From: Bathymodiolus brooksi
Lineage: Eukaryota > Mollusca > Bivalvia > Mytilida > Modiolidae
Direction: 5' to 3'
Length of the DNA stretch: 64,000 bases
NCBI GenBank assembly: GCA_963680875.1
Contig: OY804575.1
Location: 106,486,505-106,550,504 of the forward strand
Shown here: positions 12,093-26,414 of the stretch, one piece after another
How positions within the stretch are numbered: position 1 is the first letter of the stretch
How the letters are laid out: every line of letters begins with the position of its first letter
Translations under genes and position numbers: made by a program
The notes under the pieces: model-generated
What the model saw: only the letters and a program-made list of their open reading frames with translations
Databases searched by the model: none
Told to the model about the DNA's origin: nothing

Positions 12093-12240
12093 CATGCATG
12101 GTTTAGGTTTAATGTGCTTATCTCCTTTTTCAACAATATTTCAATTATATCGTGGCGGTCAGTTGTATGTGTGGATGCAACTGGTGTACCCGGAGAACAC
12201 CATCGCCTGTCGTAAGTCACTGACAAACTTGCTTCTCAAT
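12093..12240 (-). mobile_element. SINE tail fragment
   Basis: 'tatatcgtggcggtcagttg' and 'cgcctgtcgtaagtcactga', truncated before box B. Confidence 0.6.
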
Positions 12241-12262
12241 AGGAACTGCAGGTGCAACGCTA

Positions 12263-14558
12263 TCATCCTTGTGTAGGCTCTTCTGGCCCTAATATGAAAA
12301 ATGTGTTGTTAAAGCATTCATGGGCTATTGTCAGTTTTGTCATTCTTCGGGAGTTGAAATTGAGGGCAGACTTTGGATTTAACCATAGAAGGTCGTTCAC
12401 AATTTTAACAGGTGCATTTTCATTCAAGCTAATGTTAAATTAACATTTTGATATTATTCATATACCAAGGTGGTGATTTTAATAAATATATTCAGATAAA
12501 CGGATAAAACAATCTTAAGCACGATTTGGTGGATAAGCCTTGTTTTCGGTTATGTACAGTCAAAGTTTACTTCGTTAGTTTTGTAGTGAAGGTTCGTCTG
12601 CCGCGGCAGACGAATTAATAAATGCAGAGGTTATTAATGTTTAAAGAGGATTATATAGAGGATTTAAATATATGGCTTACCAGCGGCCCATAAACAATAT
12701 TACTCTATATGTTTCCTTTGATTTGTAATGAGTGTTATGTTTGCCGCAACAGATAAACTAACAACTAAGATGATCCTAGATGATTGTATAGAGGAAATTA
12801 GTGTATAGTGTCCGAGCGGGTCCATGGCCAATATTATATAATGTACCCTGATGTATCTTTGATATTGATCTTCATGAAAATATTTAGAAAGTTTTTAAGT
12901 ATTCGACCTTAATTGTGCTGTTTCTTAAAACTTCTCCATACAATGGAGAGACATTTCATTTTAGATTAGATATTTCCAAGTGCAATTATATTTAAATACC
13001 AGATATTTATAATAAATCAAGACAAATCAACAAAGCTAGAACAATGCAAAATCTCACAAAAACGAGAGTTCAATCATGCATGTTCCGGAAGGATAGACAT
13101 GCCTTATTCCAGTAATGCAACTATAGTGATGTTCTACCTATCAAATTCAGTTACGAAAATGAAGATTGATATCGGAAATATATATGCAAGCAGTTGGAAT
13201 ATAGCAATTCCGTGTTGATCAACCAATTATTGATGATGCCTACATATTTTGCGTAGAGATGAATTGCGCTTAGATTTCTCGTAATACTATTTTATATTGT
13301 GGTTTATAGACAAAAAGTTGCATTTACATTGAACGCCAAGTCAGGAACAACAACTGGAGCCATATATAAATATCACGTGGTCCAAATGATGAAAATGTCA
13401 TTCATGTGCATTGTGTTTCTATTCTATTACTCCTTACCAATGATAGTTCATTGTGCTCGTCATTGCATTTTATTGTCGATAACATAAACATGCTATATAT
13501 GAAAAAATATATACATTGAGCTGAATTGACGTAACTGATGTTGATGTATCTAATAAAATGGGGGAGGGGTTTCATGAGACCACCGGAACAATCGATACCA
13601 ATACCACACAAATACATGACCGCTCTTATTTCTGGTTTGGCACAGGCACTTCAGTAAAAGGTGGCTGGGCTAGGCTAGTCTTCATATAAGCCCACACTTA
13701 TCCTCTTACTGAAATGATGCGCTCGTGTAAGTGTTGTCCACATGTGAACGCATTATACAACAAAGCATATGACATCTTCTACGAAACCGGTTTTCTCTAA
13801 TGTTTAAAAAGGGCATGCAAATAGTTGATGTCTTAAGAATTAAAAGTTATGCACCACTATCTACCCTGTCTAACACCTGATTAACATATAATATGCTGAT
13901 TACATAAATAAAAATGAAAAACTAAAATACCACACATATATCACAAAGAACAAAGACTAATCAAACTTGTAAATAATTTACATTCAATACTTATAATTTG
14001 CATTGTAAATAAACAAAAGCAAAGCTGTATTAAAATTAAATCAACTAAAAGTACGGGAAATGTACAATCATGAGACAACCCACATCACCCCTTGATCTGA
14101 CGATTTAAATTATAAACGAGTCTTTTTTGTTTTTCAGTAATATGATACTGTTTTTTAAAAGCGTAATTAATATCTGTGCAAATAATCAACAGCTATATTT
14201 ATTTGAAAATATATTCACTGCCTGCATTGCTATAAATTTGTTCCCATCACTCTGAGGCCTGATAAATACTTTATATATTTTAAATGGGGGAAAAAAAGAA
14301 TTGAAACAAGGATAACAAACAGTTTTTCGACATGTTCGATGATTTGAGGTGAGATGTAATCATTCGTTTTGTTGATATTGGTGGAATTGTTGACCGTCGT
14401 TGTATACATATTGTTTTTATAGTAAAGAACGTTTTAACCATTTTCAAGTATGTAATTTCTCTACTCCTCATTTCTGCACAGCATACATTCATATGTATTT
14501 CGATAATGTTGATCAGTATTTTTAGCATATCATTACAAACATAATGATCAACAGACAT
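12263..14558. other. No gene seen
   Basis: Unique AT-rich sequence apart from the element fragment at 13590-13710. Short frames here show no protein pattern. Confidence 0.5.
13590..13710 (-). mobile_element. Diverged fragment related to the 206-418 element
   Basis: 'gaccgctcttatttctggtt' followed by 'tggcacaggcac' is the reverse-strand form of the 'tgcctgtaccaagtc' block. A similar trace occurs at 7800-7860 on the plus strand. Confidence 0.35.
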
Positions 14559-14836
14559 AGGGCCCGGTGGCTCAATGAGTTAGGAAGTTGGATTACCTAC
14601 CAACTCATACAAGACTATCACCAATACGGCGTGGGTTCGCGCCCAGCTTTGTAAATCACACAAAAGGGTGCACTCGATTCGCAGCTGCAAGTGATAAAGC
14701 TTACCAGTTTGCCCATGGTCGGTGGTTCTCTCCGGGTACTCCAGCTTCTTCCACCACTAAAACTGGTCTCCATGATATAGCTGAAATATTTCTGTAAGTG
14801 GCGTTTAACACAATAAATTAAATCAAATCAAATCAA
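14559..14836 (+). mobile_element. tRNA-derived SINE, full length
   Basis: Pol III head: box A-like TGGCTCAATGAGTTAGG and box B GGGTTCGCGCCC, then the family's body and tail ('ctccatgatatagctgaaat', 'gtggcgtttaacac'), ending in AAATC repeats. Best-preserved example of the commonest repeat here. Confidence 0.75.
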
Positions 14837-14906
14837 CACATATCTGAAGATATGCAATATTTTTCTCTTTTCAATTATGAAACATCTCTTTGCACGTATT
14901 ACTTTC

Positions 14907-14925
14907 ATTGATTGATTGATTGATT
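14907..14925. repeat. (ATTG)n microsatellite
   Basis: Four to five units next to the SINE and LINE. Confidence 0.85.
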
Positions 14926-15041
14926 ATTGCTTAACCTCCAGCGAGCAGTATCACAGCTATATTCAGGACACAAACAAATTAAATAATATATAGCAACTAT
15001 CATCCATACCGCGGAGACGCTGTGCAGGGCTGTGGGATTGA

Positions 15042-15045
<4 letters not shown>

Positions 15046-15077
<32 letters not shown>

Positions 15078-15925
15078 TATAGACATATTTTATTAATTAA
15101 TTCAATATTACACATTATGATAATACACATATAAATTATATATACATTTAAATTAATCAATAGGATTCGGAAACAAGTGATTAAACTTATATTAATCCGT
15201 ATCCCTGTTGTTATCTGGTGTTCAAGGTTTAATTAGTATCAAAAGGTAGAAGTATATTGAGAATTACCAAGTGTTGATCAGTCGTTGTCAATGTTATTTG
15301 GTGTGCTTTAGTAAGAAAAAAATAAATAAATAAAAAGAAACAAACAAATGAAGTGTAAAAGTGCAAGTGCTTTTTTTTTTAACATGTTTAAGTTGTGTGA
15401 ATATGGTTAGGAGGTGAATCGCTTACTACTTATGATGAACATCTGCACGTTTAAGAATATATCTGTATTTAGGGTATTCGTTAAGTCTGTAGAACCAAAC
15501 AATAATAAATCCGTATTTAAGTTAATTGGTAAATTAATGATGTGAATATATCTCAGTCTTGTTGCATTGTGACGGGGACAATGTAGCAGTAAATGGGCCG
15601 TGGTTTCTGTTGCCCCACATTGACAAAATGGGGAATTTATAATGTTTTCACGAAATAAGTGATGATTGAGAGAGCTGCATTACATACGAAACCTAGCGTG
15701 TAAAATTTGTCCCAGTCGAGTACCAATATAATAATAAATGGGTTTAGTATTGTTTTGGGGTTGAAGATTTGATTTAATTATCTGAACAGATCTGCTTGAT
15801 TTAATATTTTCTGGCTGTTGGTTCCATAGTTGTACACTGGAGGGTATGAAATAGCTTGCGTAGAGCGATGTTCGATGTTGAGCTCTGGGAACCCTCCCCA
15901 GTATCCAGTGTATTGCGTGCAACAA
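15046..15925 (-). mobile_element. 3' end of a non-LTR retrotransposon (LINE)
   Basis: On the minus strand RTSLYASYFIPSSVQLWNQQ and SVQIIKSNLQ are the C-terminal end of a LINE reverse transcriptase; further on, CQCGATETTAHLLLHC forms the C-x-C...H...C motif common at the end of such proteins. A stop interrupts at about 15680. It ends in a 31-base T tract on the plus strand (15046-15076), that is, a poly-A tail. The element is 5'-truncated near 15930. Confidence 0.75.
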
Positions 15926-15930
15926 ATATA

Positions 15931-16342
15931 AATGGCAAGATCGTTCTCGTGCATGTGCTTGTATATCATAGATGACATACTACCTGCATATTACACACAT
16001 TAAAATTCAATCTGGGTACAATTCATAACGTGTTTATATGCATGGCTGCTACTTCAGTAATAGTATATATTTGAAATAACACGCAAAGGAAGCGAGGCAG
16101 AACGAAGTTAAATCTAATATTTACTATTTTGTACAACACCTACGTTTGTAATATGACATTAATTTCAAAATGAACATAGATATAAAGGGGTATTATTCAT
16201 ATTATTTTGTTGTTGCCTTAATTGAGATTGTACGCTTTTTAACTTGTCACCAGGCTTCCTCAAATACCCTGATTATTTTGTAATATTTTCTTACAATTTT
16301 TATGGTATTGTACAGTGGCTGATTAAGGCCATGGGAGGAAAA
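15931..16342. other. No gene seen
   Basis: Unique sequence between the LINE and the tandem repeats. Confidence 0.5.
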
Positions 16343-16432
16343 ACAATTTGTTCCCACAACTTATTAGTTTGTTCCCACAACATATTATTGTGTTCCCCCA
16401 ACATATTATCTTGTTCCCTCAATATATTATTA
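16343..16432 (+). repeat. Tandem repeat, four 20-22-bp units
   Basis: Units of the type 'ttgttcccacaacatattat'. Confidence 0.8.
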
Positions 16433-16437
16433 TTAAT

Positions 16438-16625
16438 ACTAATTAATTATCCCCCTGAACAGAGACCACCCATCTTATAAGGGCAGATTTCAAATGCACT
16501 GAGATAGTAAAATACCAATAAATTACCCCCCTCAAGAGAGGCCATCTATCCTATGAGGCCAGATTTAAATGCATTGAGATAGTAAAATACTAATTAATTG
16601 TCCCCCTCAAGTTAATCCCCCCATC
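16438..16625 (+). repeat. Tandem repeat, 76-bp unit, 2.5 copies
   Basis: Units share 'gagatagtaaaata' and 'taattatccccct', starting near 16438, 16515 and 16591. Confidence 0.75.
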
Positions 16626-16649
16626 TCAGTTCATTTGAAATCATGTTCT

Positions 16650-16870
16650 AATAACTTCCTGATTTTGGTGGACTGGTAATACATTGTGTACATTTTAATA
16701 AGTTTACATATATACTTTGTACTAGGCATATTATGTATATTATTATGAAACAGTGAATAAATACTTTCATATAATAGGTAAGCTGGTGACAGAAAAAAAT
16801 ATATCTAGGTAACTGTACGTCATGCGATAGTTACAGAAACTGCAACATATCAGGTTTCTCTCACGTAAAG
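16650..16870 (+). promoter_or_regulatory. Candidate upstream first-exon unit of the live gene
   Basis: Same unit, donor-like AATAG/gtaagct at 16778, 1.6 kb before the acceptor that precedes the start codon (18362). Best guess for the noncoding first exon of the receptor gene. Confidence 0.4.
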
Positions 16871-18383
16871 TGGATATAAAATCAGTATATAACTAGTTTT
16901 ATTTCATGAGAAAACAAAGAGAGCAATCAGGAGATAACTGTACAATTTTATCATTTATATAGATTAATGTGATTTGTCTGCAGGATGAACAAAATATGAA
17001 TGCAGTGTCTTAAAATATATAGTTTATTTTTACGAGGCTTTAAACCTAGGATAAAGGCGAGGTTCACTGGGCCTGTTGTGTGAACATGTATCTCAACTGA
17101 GTTGTGATGCGAATTTTTTTAAGCAACAGGCAAGATTTGATGCAAAGTGTTGTACCAAGACACTGTGTATGTAATGCAATTATCTAACATTTCAATAAAA
17201 ATAAATTTTAAACAAATATCAAGGGTCGAATTAAAAGTAACAAATAGTCATCTCTGGTTTTCAATGGCGTTTGTGTTTGAGTAACTACATCTTTTGTTTT
17301 TTTGGTACATTGTCATATAAACTACTCTCTTTTCGTTTCCTTTCTTATGCTGCTCATTGTGTTCTCCGTCCTTCAATTTACGTTGCTTCAACCTTTTTTG
17401 CAAGGACCGTACATGTGTATGCATCATTTGTTTTTCTTAAAGGTAGGAAATTAAAATAAAAATTATATTCCATAAGCGTTTAAATCTAAAAGTTATACAA
17501 CAATCGCCGATTTTACCGTTTGTCATGAATCATATTTGTTTCAATCGAAGCGTAGAACTTTTGCTTAGCGATGATGGGCTACTATTATTCGGCTTAATTT
17601 CTGTATATATTTTCTGACACTGTCTTACTTATAAATATGGAACGTTGGTTATACACTTGCGAATGGATCAAGTTAAATTAGCTCCCCCCACAACACTACT
17701 TTTACCTGAAAAAAGCGACAATTTTATTGGACGAATAAAGCACACCTTCTGCTGAATCAGTATCGGAAAATGGGGCGCTATTAAAAACATAATTTTAATA
17801 AGATTTGAAATGTCAACCACGCTGTCATAATTTTTTTCAGTCACTAATTTGATTTGCCATTGTTATACCTTGAACAGCACTTTATGTCGTCGACAAGATG
17901 TGAAAGATAAAACAAAATATATATTATTTGTTGCTTTTATTATCAATATATAAGGCACAGAAAGGGTTTCGGGTCAGATCGCAGGAATTTCACCAAAATT
18001 TGAAATAACTTTTTTTTCTTGTACCAAATAGTTAAATCCCATTGTATAACTTCAATTTTAGAAGGAAAAAATGCGCTTGATTTCTTCCTTTTAACAATTG
18101 CACGGTGACTTTTAGATCATGTTCGGATATATGTGTTATAAATTTGGGAATTGCTACGGATAATGACATACGTGGAATAAAAATAAATATGTCGTTTTGG
18201 ATCCGTTAAATAATATCAAAACAATGGACGGGAACATTGTGTATTTAACAATAGAGTTACGCGACTTTGAAGATAAAAAGTTTATACTGTTGAACGTGGC
18301 ATTTTACTTAATTTTATTTTTGCCTGTTTTGTTTGAATGTTTTGGTTTTTTTTATTATGCAGGTGGTGACAAGCTAGATCAAA

Positions 18384-18435
18384 ATGAAAATATTAGATGT
18401 AGTGATATTACTGCTTTCTGTTGTCAATGCGCAAA
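18384..18435 (+). CDS. Exon 1: signal peptide
   Basis: The ATG at 18384 opens [17 protein letters not shown], a short basic start, a hydrophobic core and a small-residue end: a classic secretory signal. The exon ends in phase 1 before a gtaag donor. A 3' splice site (tatgcag, ending 18362) lies 21 bases upstream of the ATG, so the 5' UTR is probably spliced to an upstream noncoding exon. The same exon occurs at 4528 with one residue changed, supporting this start. Confidence 0.88.
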
Positions 18436-21400
18436 GTAAGTATGTATATACATATCGTATGCAATAGATCAAATGACAATAGATATAGAAAATTATTTAG
18501 TCTAATAAGATTACATAGTCCAATTTGGGAAAGTGTGGAGTAGTAAAAACAATCACAATCTAGATACACAATATACTACCTGCGAAATGCAGACTCCACA
18601 GGAAAATAAAATAAAAAAAGAGAACTGTTCAACACAACATGATCGCCTTCCGTAAAGAGACAGTTGTTAATGCGGTATTATGACGAAGTCGATAGAAAGT
18701 CTTTCAGTACGATCATGTAGCGCACTCTACCAAATGTAGGGTTCAAATAATCGTCTCCCATATTAAACCCATCCGTGGTTAAACTGTCTCGTTCGCACAA
18801 CGAAACCATTCTCGAACTAGATTGGGCCGTTGTGTAATTGTTGCAATATGCTGGTTTTGGAGTATCTTATCCAAATACTATCATGCTAAACCGATTTCAA
18901 AATACAAAGTATATATCCTCGATCATAGTTGAATCTTCCTCTTGAACGGACGACGTCAACATCGTATATTTCGTTCGTTGTCTCGATTCATCTACCACTG
19001 TTTCAGAATAGTGTATCTTCTCTCCATCAACCTTATTGCATCCGTAAGTATGTGAGAACAAATAGTGTTTTCATCAATCGAAGACCGACGAAGGAGTTCT
19101 ATTTATTCATAAATCGCAAATAATTAATTGCATTCTTCCCAGAAATGTATACTAAGTCTGTTTAAGTTAAATGTTTTAAATACATGTGTATATTGAATGA
19201 AATGTGGTAGTGTTCTTTGTTGGGGTTTTTCTTTGTTGCAGAGGTAGAATCATGTAATATATGTGTAATATATTTGAAGTGTTTTACTTGAATTATTGAA
19301 TAACATTTGTAGAAGAATTATCAGAAGAAGAAAGAAATGCTTCCCAGAGTTCAGATTATTACTATATCAGTAGAAAGGAAAATATGACAGCAGATTTAGC
19401 TATCAGTGGTACTCCCACAGATACATTTGGCACAGGAACATGTTCTGTAACACTGGCTGATAGCGAGTATGTAGCATGGTGGATGTATACGTTTCCTGTA
19501 GATACTGTATTTATCACAAATGTCAAGATAAATTACCGGTCCACCAGTAAGTCTTCATATCAATTAATTTGGCTTTTCTAATTGACCTGCACGTTTTAAT
19601 ATCATACATTATTTTGCAACATATCGAACAATTTTGTTTACATTAATTTGATAAAAGTATAAGGTAAATTAATGTGTTGATTATCAACTGTTGACTAATC
19701 GATGAGTTAACAAAATGTTTGTATTAATGTATTTCGTGTTGCTGGTATATTAATTGTATGGTTTAGAGAGGTTTGATTTTTAGTTTGGTTTTATGGTGTT
19801 AAGCGCCACTTAAAACAATATTTCAGTTATATCGTGACGGTCAGTTATATTGGTGCAGGAAACCGGAGGACCCGGAGAAAACCAACAACCTGTCGAAGTC
19901 ACTGACAGACTTTATCACATAATGTTGTACACCTCACCCTGATCGAGATTCGAACCCACAACATCAGCGGTGATATACATCACCGATTGCATAGGTAGTT
20001 GTTAATCAAACTACCATACGATCACGCCACGATGGCTCCTGTTTATAGGCAGAAGAGACGGTTGCAAATAAGAATGCATAATGCTTAAATAACAATTAAA
20101 GCGTTGTCTTTCGTTTTATTATTATCGTTGCTCTGTTGCGATATTCGACATACAAGCATAGTTTTATTTTTAATTACATATATTTGACACTTTGATGTCG
20201 CTAATACAGATGTATTTACATGGTCAACTACTTCCTATTCGGTTCAGGTGTTACGTGTGTACCTATGTCAAATACGTATTGTTCAGTCTAAGCATGCAAT
20301 CAAACATGTTTGATTGATCCATCAAATATTAGAAGGGCATTGAATCGGTGTTTAAACTCTCAAATTTGTGTTTGAAACAGATGCAGAGGAAAGAATTGAG
20401 AGTAAATTAGAAAGAAACGAAACGTTAAGTGATCTTTTCAATAGTGATGCATTTTGCAATGTGACGTCATTCACTGTAATAAACGCTGTGCATTCACTGG
20501 GTGAGATACTGGCTGTATTTTCACTAGGAAATCTTAGTATTCCATAAGATTCTATGTAATAATTTGTATGTATTGTTATTGCAGCGCTAGATCGTTTAGC
20601 TGGATATTCCTTGTATGTAAGTAACTCAAGTATATCGAAGACTGATGGTTATCTCTGCTATCATGACGAAGGACCAGGAGATCCACTCGCATATCAGGAT
20701 CGTAATTGTAATCGCTTAGGACAGTATGTTATAATCTATAATGAGAGAAACACAACAGTACAATACCCCAGTACATACTATAAATTCGCCATTCTAGAGC
20801 TATGCAAAGTAAGAATCTACGGTAAGTGCAAGTATTTATCAGTTGTTTTCAAATGTGGAAAGTAAATGACAACTTGCATACTCAGATATTTACCTGACAA
20901 TTGGAAACTACGAGTGATTAAAATAGTTAGATAAATTCCAATGTAGTTAATCTGCTAAATATAAATGTTAGAGAAAATTGAAAGGCCGATTCGTAATTGA
21001 CACTTCAGAGACACCGTCAACATTGGGTACAAGACAGAGAACAAAAAAAAACATAATACCAAAAAATAAAATGTAAAGCAAAACGAACCACCAGAAAATC
21101 ATTGATGAAGCCAGATGTTTGCGAAGGTAAAGCACTTCCTGTTTCCTATAAGGCACTCGGTAAAGATGTGTTATGTTGAGGAGGAAAGGGAAAGGATTCA
21201 TTGTCATTTAAGTAATGGATGATTCTTAAGGTCAATCAGTTCATTTAACTCCATAATGTTTCCTGTCATGTAATCTAATTGTCTGTTATCGTTTTCTTAT
21301 TTGCGACATTAGATATACTTGAAATATTTGGAATAACATTGCTTGAATTGCGAATTGAAGTTATATACTAATTAGATGGGCATGTGTTCATTCTGTTGTT

Positions 21401-21935
21401 GTTTGTGATAAATGTACGCGTTGGTCATATGTGAGTTAGAATAATGTGTAATTTTGAATCTTTGTTTTGCTTATTGTGAATATACAAATAAAAACTACTC
21501 AATTGTAGTTCATCGTTGTAGTCTAGCACAAACAGACACACCGCATGTATTTACAGTCTAGTATCTGATCAAATGTATTCTTCATACATCTGTTCAATTA
21601 GAATTAAAAAGTTATGCATTCATGCACGCCCACCAAGGTAGGTCGCCATTTTACTTTGGAATATCGAGAATCCTTTCAAACATTTAAAACAGTCGGCTTA
21701 AATGTGATGACTTTCATATGCATTGCAACAATACGATGGGCAAGAAAGATTAACAAGAGCTATTCCAACTTTTCGTGATGCGTTTCGTTAAGAGATATTG
21801 TTCTTACAGGGGATATTTTAGACATATTTTGTTCGATAATGTTCTATAAATCAACGCTATAGAGGACCGAAGTAGTAATCAGGAGTCATTGGCAACATTG
21901 GGCGTCCAAGACACAAGACGAAGAGGGAAAAAGTG

Positions 21936-21979
<44 letters not shown>

Positions 21980-24900
21980 AAAACCAAAGAGATGAGCAAC
22001 ACGAACTCCACCAGAATCAAGGTTTCTGAACATAATAAACATAAATTAATCTTAAGTCATTACATTAAAGGGTATTAGAAAATCACCCTTGTATATTCAA
22101 GTGATTCATATTGCAGAAAAAAGGAGGAAGGGATATAACATATCGTTATCATTATTCGATACCCACCACCTGAACACTGTAAATACAAAAGTCGGCTAAA
22201 TGAGATTAAAGCATTAAACTTTTGATTATAACTGCTATGGTGTTACATGATAATGTGGTTTCATGCAACACGATGCTTTCCCAAAATAACTGTAATAATA
22301 CATTAAATTGCCTGTCAATTTGACGCTAACTGTAGCTCAACCAACAGGGTTTGGAGAATCACTACACGTCATGACGGTAACTCTAGTCAAAAATGCGCAT
22401 TTGTCGGTTGACAGTAAATGCCATTTGTAGATCTTTTTATTTAAGAATTGCAGTAATTTCAAATTACATACTATTTTTTGAAGGGATTGAGTATACATGT
22501 ATCTTACATGGATTTCTCAAATTAAAATGGCAGTGAAATGCACAATTGTAGCAGTTGTTAATCCCCCAGGTCCGTGTAAATATATACTCTATTATATATA
22601 ATGCGGCGCCCAAATGTGCTTAGGTGAACAAACATTAAATGCAGAATTAATTTATCATTAATCCTTGCCTTAGGAAGATTATTTTTTTTACAATAATCGT
22701 TATTCTCTTACACCATTGATATATAGTTTCCTGTTGAACACTTTAACTCCTTTCAGTACAAAAATGCATCAACTTATTTTGAGAAAATCATTATAATTGC
22801 GAAAACAAAGGTCGAAGTTGGCCAAATAATTTAGCTATTTTATATGTATGTACAATGTTAGTTATTTTGACATTGTATTGGACTTACTTGACTACCAAGT
22901 TTGTAAAATGTAAATAATAATTTAACTAGTAACGATATGGATGCAAATGAGCGTGAGAGACTATTTAGCATTGCATTTTGACATAAATTCAAGTAATGAA
23001 ACAGCTGTTGTGCATTTCACAGTCAGAGTTAGGTCTTCAACAATGAGTGTGAAACGAACCCTGAGCTACATGTATGAAAGAGCTACTGTAAATTTTGTCA
23101 ACATGTCTTTTGAAAATGACCTGAAACGTGCTCAAGTTGATATTACAATTGCATCTTCTGAAGATGTTTGTTTTTTATGTAAATTTTCCTAGTGAAAAAA
23201 AAGGAAATAATCCCAAAATCCAATTAAAATACAAAATAGTGAGTGCCTTACATTCCGTATTCACTTTATAATTTTCCTACATTCAAAAGCCAGATTTTCT
23301 TTATCGAATTGTTTTTCTGTTTTTAATTTACATTTGATTTCAAGGAATATTTGGCTATATATTACCGCCTGTTATACGACCATCCCTTTCCCACTATAGA
23401 AATTGCATGCATAAAATAGAGATACCTATCGTGGTGAATTTCAGGAATTGCTTATGTTTATTATGCTCATAATAACGCAAGTCGAAAATACCCTCACACA
23501 AGAACCATAACTCGTGTGGAAAAACTTTACGAAAAGCCGGAATATTCCTTAAGCAGTTATATTTACCTAAGATACAAATATCCCGTTTGAGAACATAATT
23601 AGCTTCTCTTCTAATCGAAAGACGGATGGTTTATATGTTTTTCATTTGCATTGAATCATTTATGGTGACATGACCTTAAGCAATTACTGATACATTCATT
23701 GACAACATTAACATTTCCCCTAGACTAGTAGACAACCATTATTCCTACTTGGAAAACCCATATTTTGTTTCAACAGAGGTGTGATAATAATATTGTCACC
23801 CTCGACAATCAATTTCTTAACGGTTAACCAAGTCATATTGGCGACTGTAAAGCGATCAAAAAGATGCCTTCAATTTAGCGACTAGGAAATATTAGTTCAG
23901 CAGACTCCTCTTTGTTAACAACCATTTTCCAAGAAGCTCATGATAGGAACCACAATTTATGGAATATCGTATCAACTGAGAGATATAAACTCCTCATGCA
24001 GGTTCTGCTGAAATCTTGCTACATTTAAAAGGAAATGTCACAGTGGGAAAAGTAATACACATGCATTTATTTTTGACCGGTACCTCTAGCTTCAACGTAG
24101 GAGTCTAGTTCACGCAATTATTTAACATATGCACTTATCTATGTAAATCAAGTAGTACTTTGCATGATATATGTGTTCAATCAGCATTAAACAGTATTCA
24201 CTCATCATCGCTCACCAGAGCTAAAGTCTCTATTCAAGCTTGTCATTACAGGCTCAGCCAGAACCTGCTAAGTATAAACAATGACTTGAAATTCAATGGT
24301 GTTCTATTGTTTATGCTTGCGTTCGTTGCTGGCGCATGATGTTATATAGATACACAACCACATAGATGTATGCTACATGTGGTAATCAACTTGCTGAGAT
24401 AGCAGTATAACCCATATCTTGCTTCAACAGAGCTGTGATAATAATATTGTCACCCTCGACAATCAATTTCTTAACGGTTAACCAAGTCATATTTGCGACT
24501 GTAAAACGATCCAAAAGATGCCTTCAAATTAGCGACTAGGAAATATTAGTTCAGCAGACTCCTCTTTGTTAACAACCATTTACCAAGAAGCTCATGATAG
24601 GAACCACCATTTATGGAATATCGTATCAACTGAGAGATATAAACTTCTTACGCAGGTGCTGCTGAAATTTTGCTGCATTAAATGGAAATTTCACAGTGGG
24701 AAAAGTGAAGTCAACCCTTTTATCGCAGGGTTTTGTTCTAAACCGGTCATGACTGTCAATTATTAGATGTAGTTCAAGGTATACAGAAGTTCTAACTGTA
24801 TCTGTGGTATCTTTTATTTAAATTTGAATGGGCTAGATATATTCAACATAATCACCAATCTTGGTGATTATTTATTGAATGGACATCATCCACATAGCAT

Positions 24901-26379
24901 AAATTAAATGGACGGGCTAGCTTCTTTTAATTGCTCCCAAGAAGTCTCGGCATTACGCATACCTCTTACGAATAAAGGAAGAAATCGCCGAGAAGAGGAG
25001 CATAGTTTGTTCCCATTGGAATGTCACCTGTCTCTTGAAAAACACCACCACCAAACAGAACAAATATGTTGTCAATCAAAAATTGAATCATCTTGATGAT
25101 GTCAGTTTCAGTGAATGTTTTTACCAAATACGACTTGTCCCGACATATAGTAAGGTACTCACGTTGGTCTTTTTTGTTTATGAAACACAGTTTAATGAAT
25201 TATTGTTATCTGTCTTTATATTTGAGTGGGGAAATGGGGTTAGATAAGTCAATGTGTTAATGTTATAGCATGGAGAGGTTTTGATTGTATGTACTCGTAA
25301 ATCATTACGTTTTGTCAGAATCAACAGCTGATTGACACCACACGTGGAGTTGCTAGAGGAACAGTAACTCCGAAACGCACTTTTTGTCATTGATAGAATC
25401 CATGCATATAGTTTGGAGATTTCGTGGGGAGTATTTCGAAATAGAACGTCGTTGGTAAGGACAATGATGCAATTTAGGTATCGAGCAGAATAAAGGAAGA
25501 TCCAGTTCTTCATCTGGGTTTGAAATTCCAAAGGAGCGCGATACAAAATATGATTTTCCATAGTTTCTGTCGTAAGTGTTGATGGGGTATACTGAGGATT
25601 CCCAGGTGAATTGGCAATACACAATTCCTTTATCAATTAGTCTATGTACTGTGATTTACACTCAAGTGATATTGTGATGGCCTTACCTACTTGGAAAACA
25701 ACAAACTTGTCCTAGAGAAAAGACAGGTATTTAGCAATATTTGGGTCTTTGAAAGTTGATGTTGCGCGAGCAATCTGATTTGCTCCCCATAATTGATATG
25801 TCGCCGAGTAGAGAATCTGAGGAAATACCATTATTGGTCATATACGAGTGACACTAAGTACATATGTACCATGGAATGAAAATGATGATTGTGATACTAG
25901 GAAAATGTTACAAGACAGCTGTGCATGCTACGAACAATCAGATTCACCAAAATGGGTCATATCTGTATATATTCATGACATAAGGTCACTTGCATATAAT
26001 CAGATGTTAAATGCCTCGTCATATCAGTAAAGGAAACACCTTTTTTTCGATCTGATTTAAATCAGATTGAGGTGCTCATTTACCTATTATGTTTTATCAT
26101 TCTAATTTGCATCAACGATCTCACATTCTTAGCGTATTCGGAAAGAATATTTATACCTATACCATAGCTCATAATTTATAATCATTGAGATATTGAAATC
26201 ATAATTTACGACGTAATCATATAGATACATATTAGACTGAAAATGTCGAACCATTCAAGTGACACATATATATGCCTTTATATAGAAGTTAACCCCTCCT
26301 GCGCTGCTACTGTGTTTCATTAAATTGAAACCACATAGGACATTTTTCATTTCCCAATAATTATCTGGTATGGATCGTT

Positions 26380-26414
<35 letters not shown>

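Larger units (their letters stand above)
16650..21850 (+). repeat. Segmental duplication, right copy (live 5' end)
   Basis: Homologous to 1549-9625 (see that entry). It holds the intact first three exons. It differs by a SINE at 19780-20041 and about 250 bp at 20245-20495 not found in the left copy. Confidence 0.8.

Noticed and set aside
14559..14640. Functional tRNA gene
   Set aside because: Box A and B resemble a tRNA, but the cloverleaf does not close and the SINE body follows.
22941..23192. 83-codon plus-strand frame in the intron after exon 3
   Set aside because: No recognisable family, no splice sites in the gene's phase, no promoter or polyadenylation context; likely chance.
25178..25636. 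152-codon minus-strand frame as a gene
   Set aside because: It is part of a frameshifted reverse-transcriptase relic; true coding pieces lie in more than one frame.
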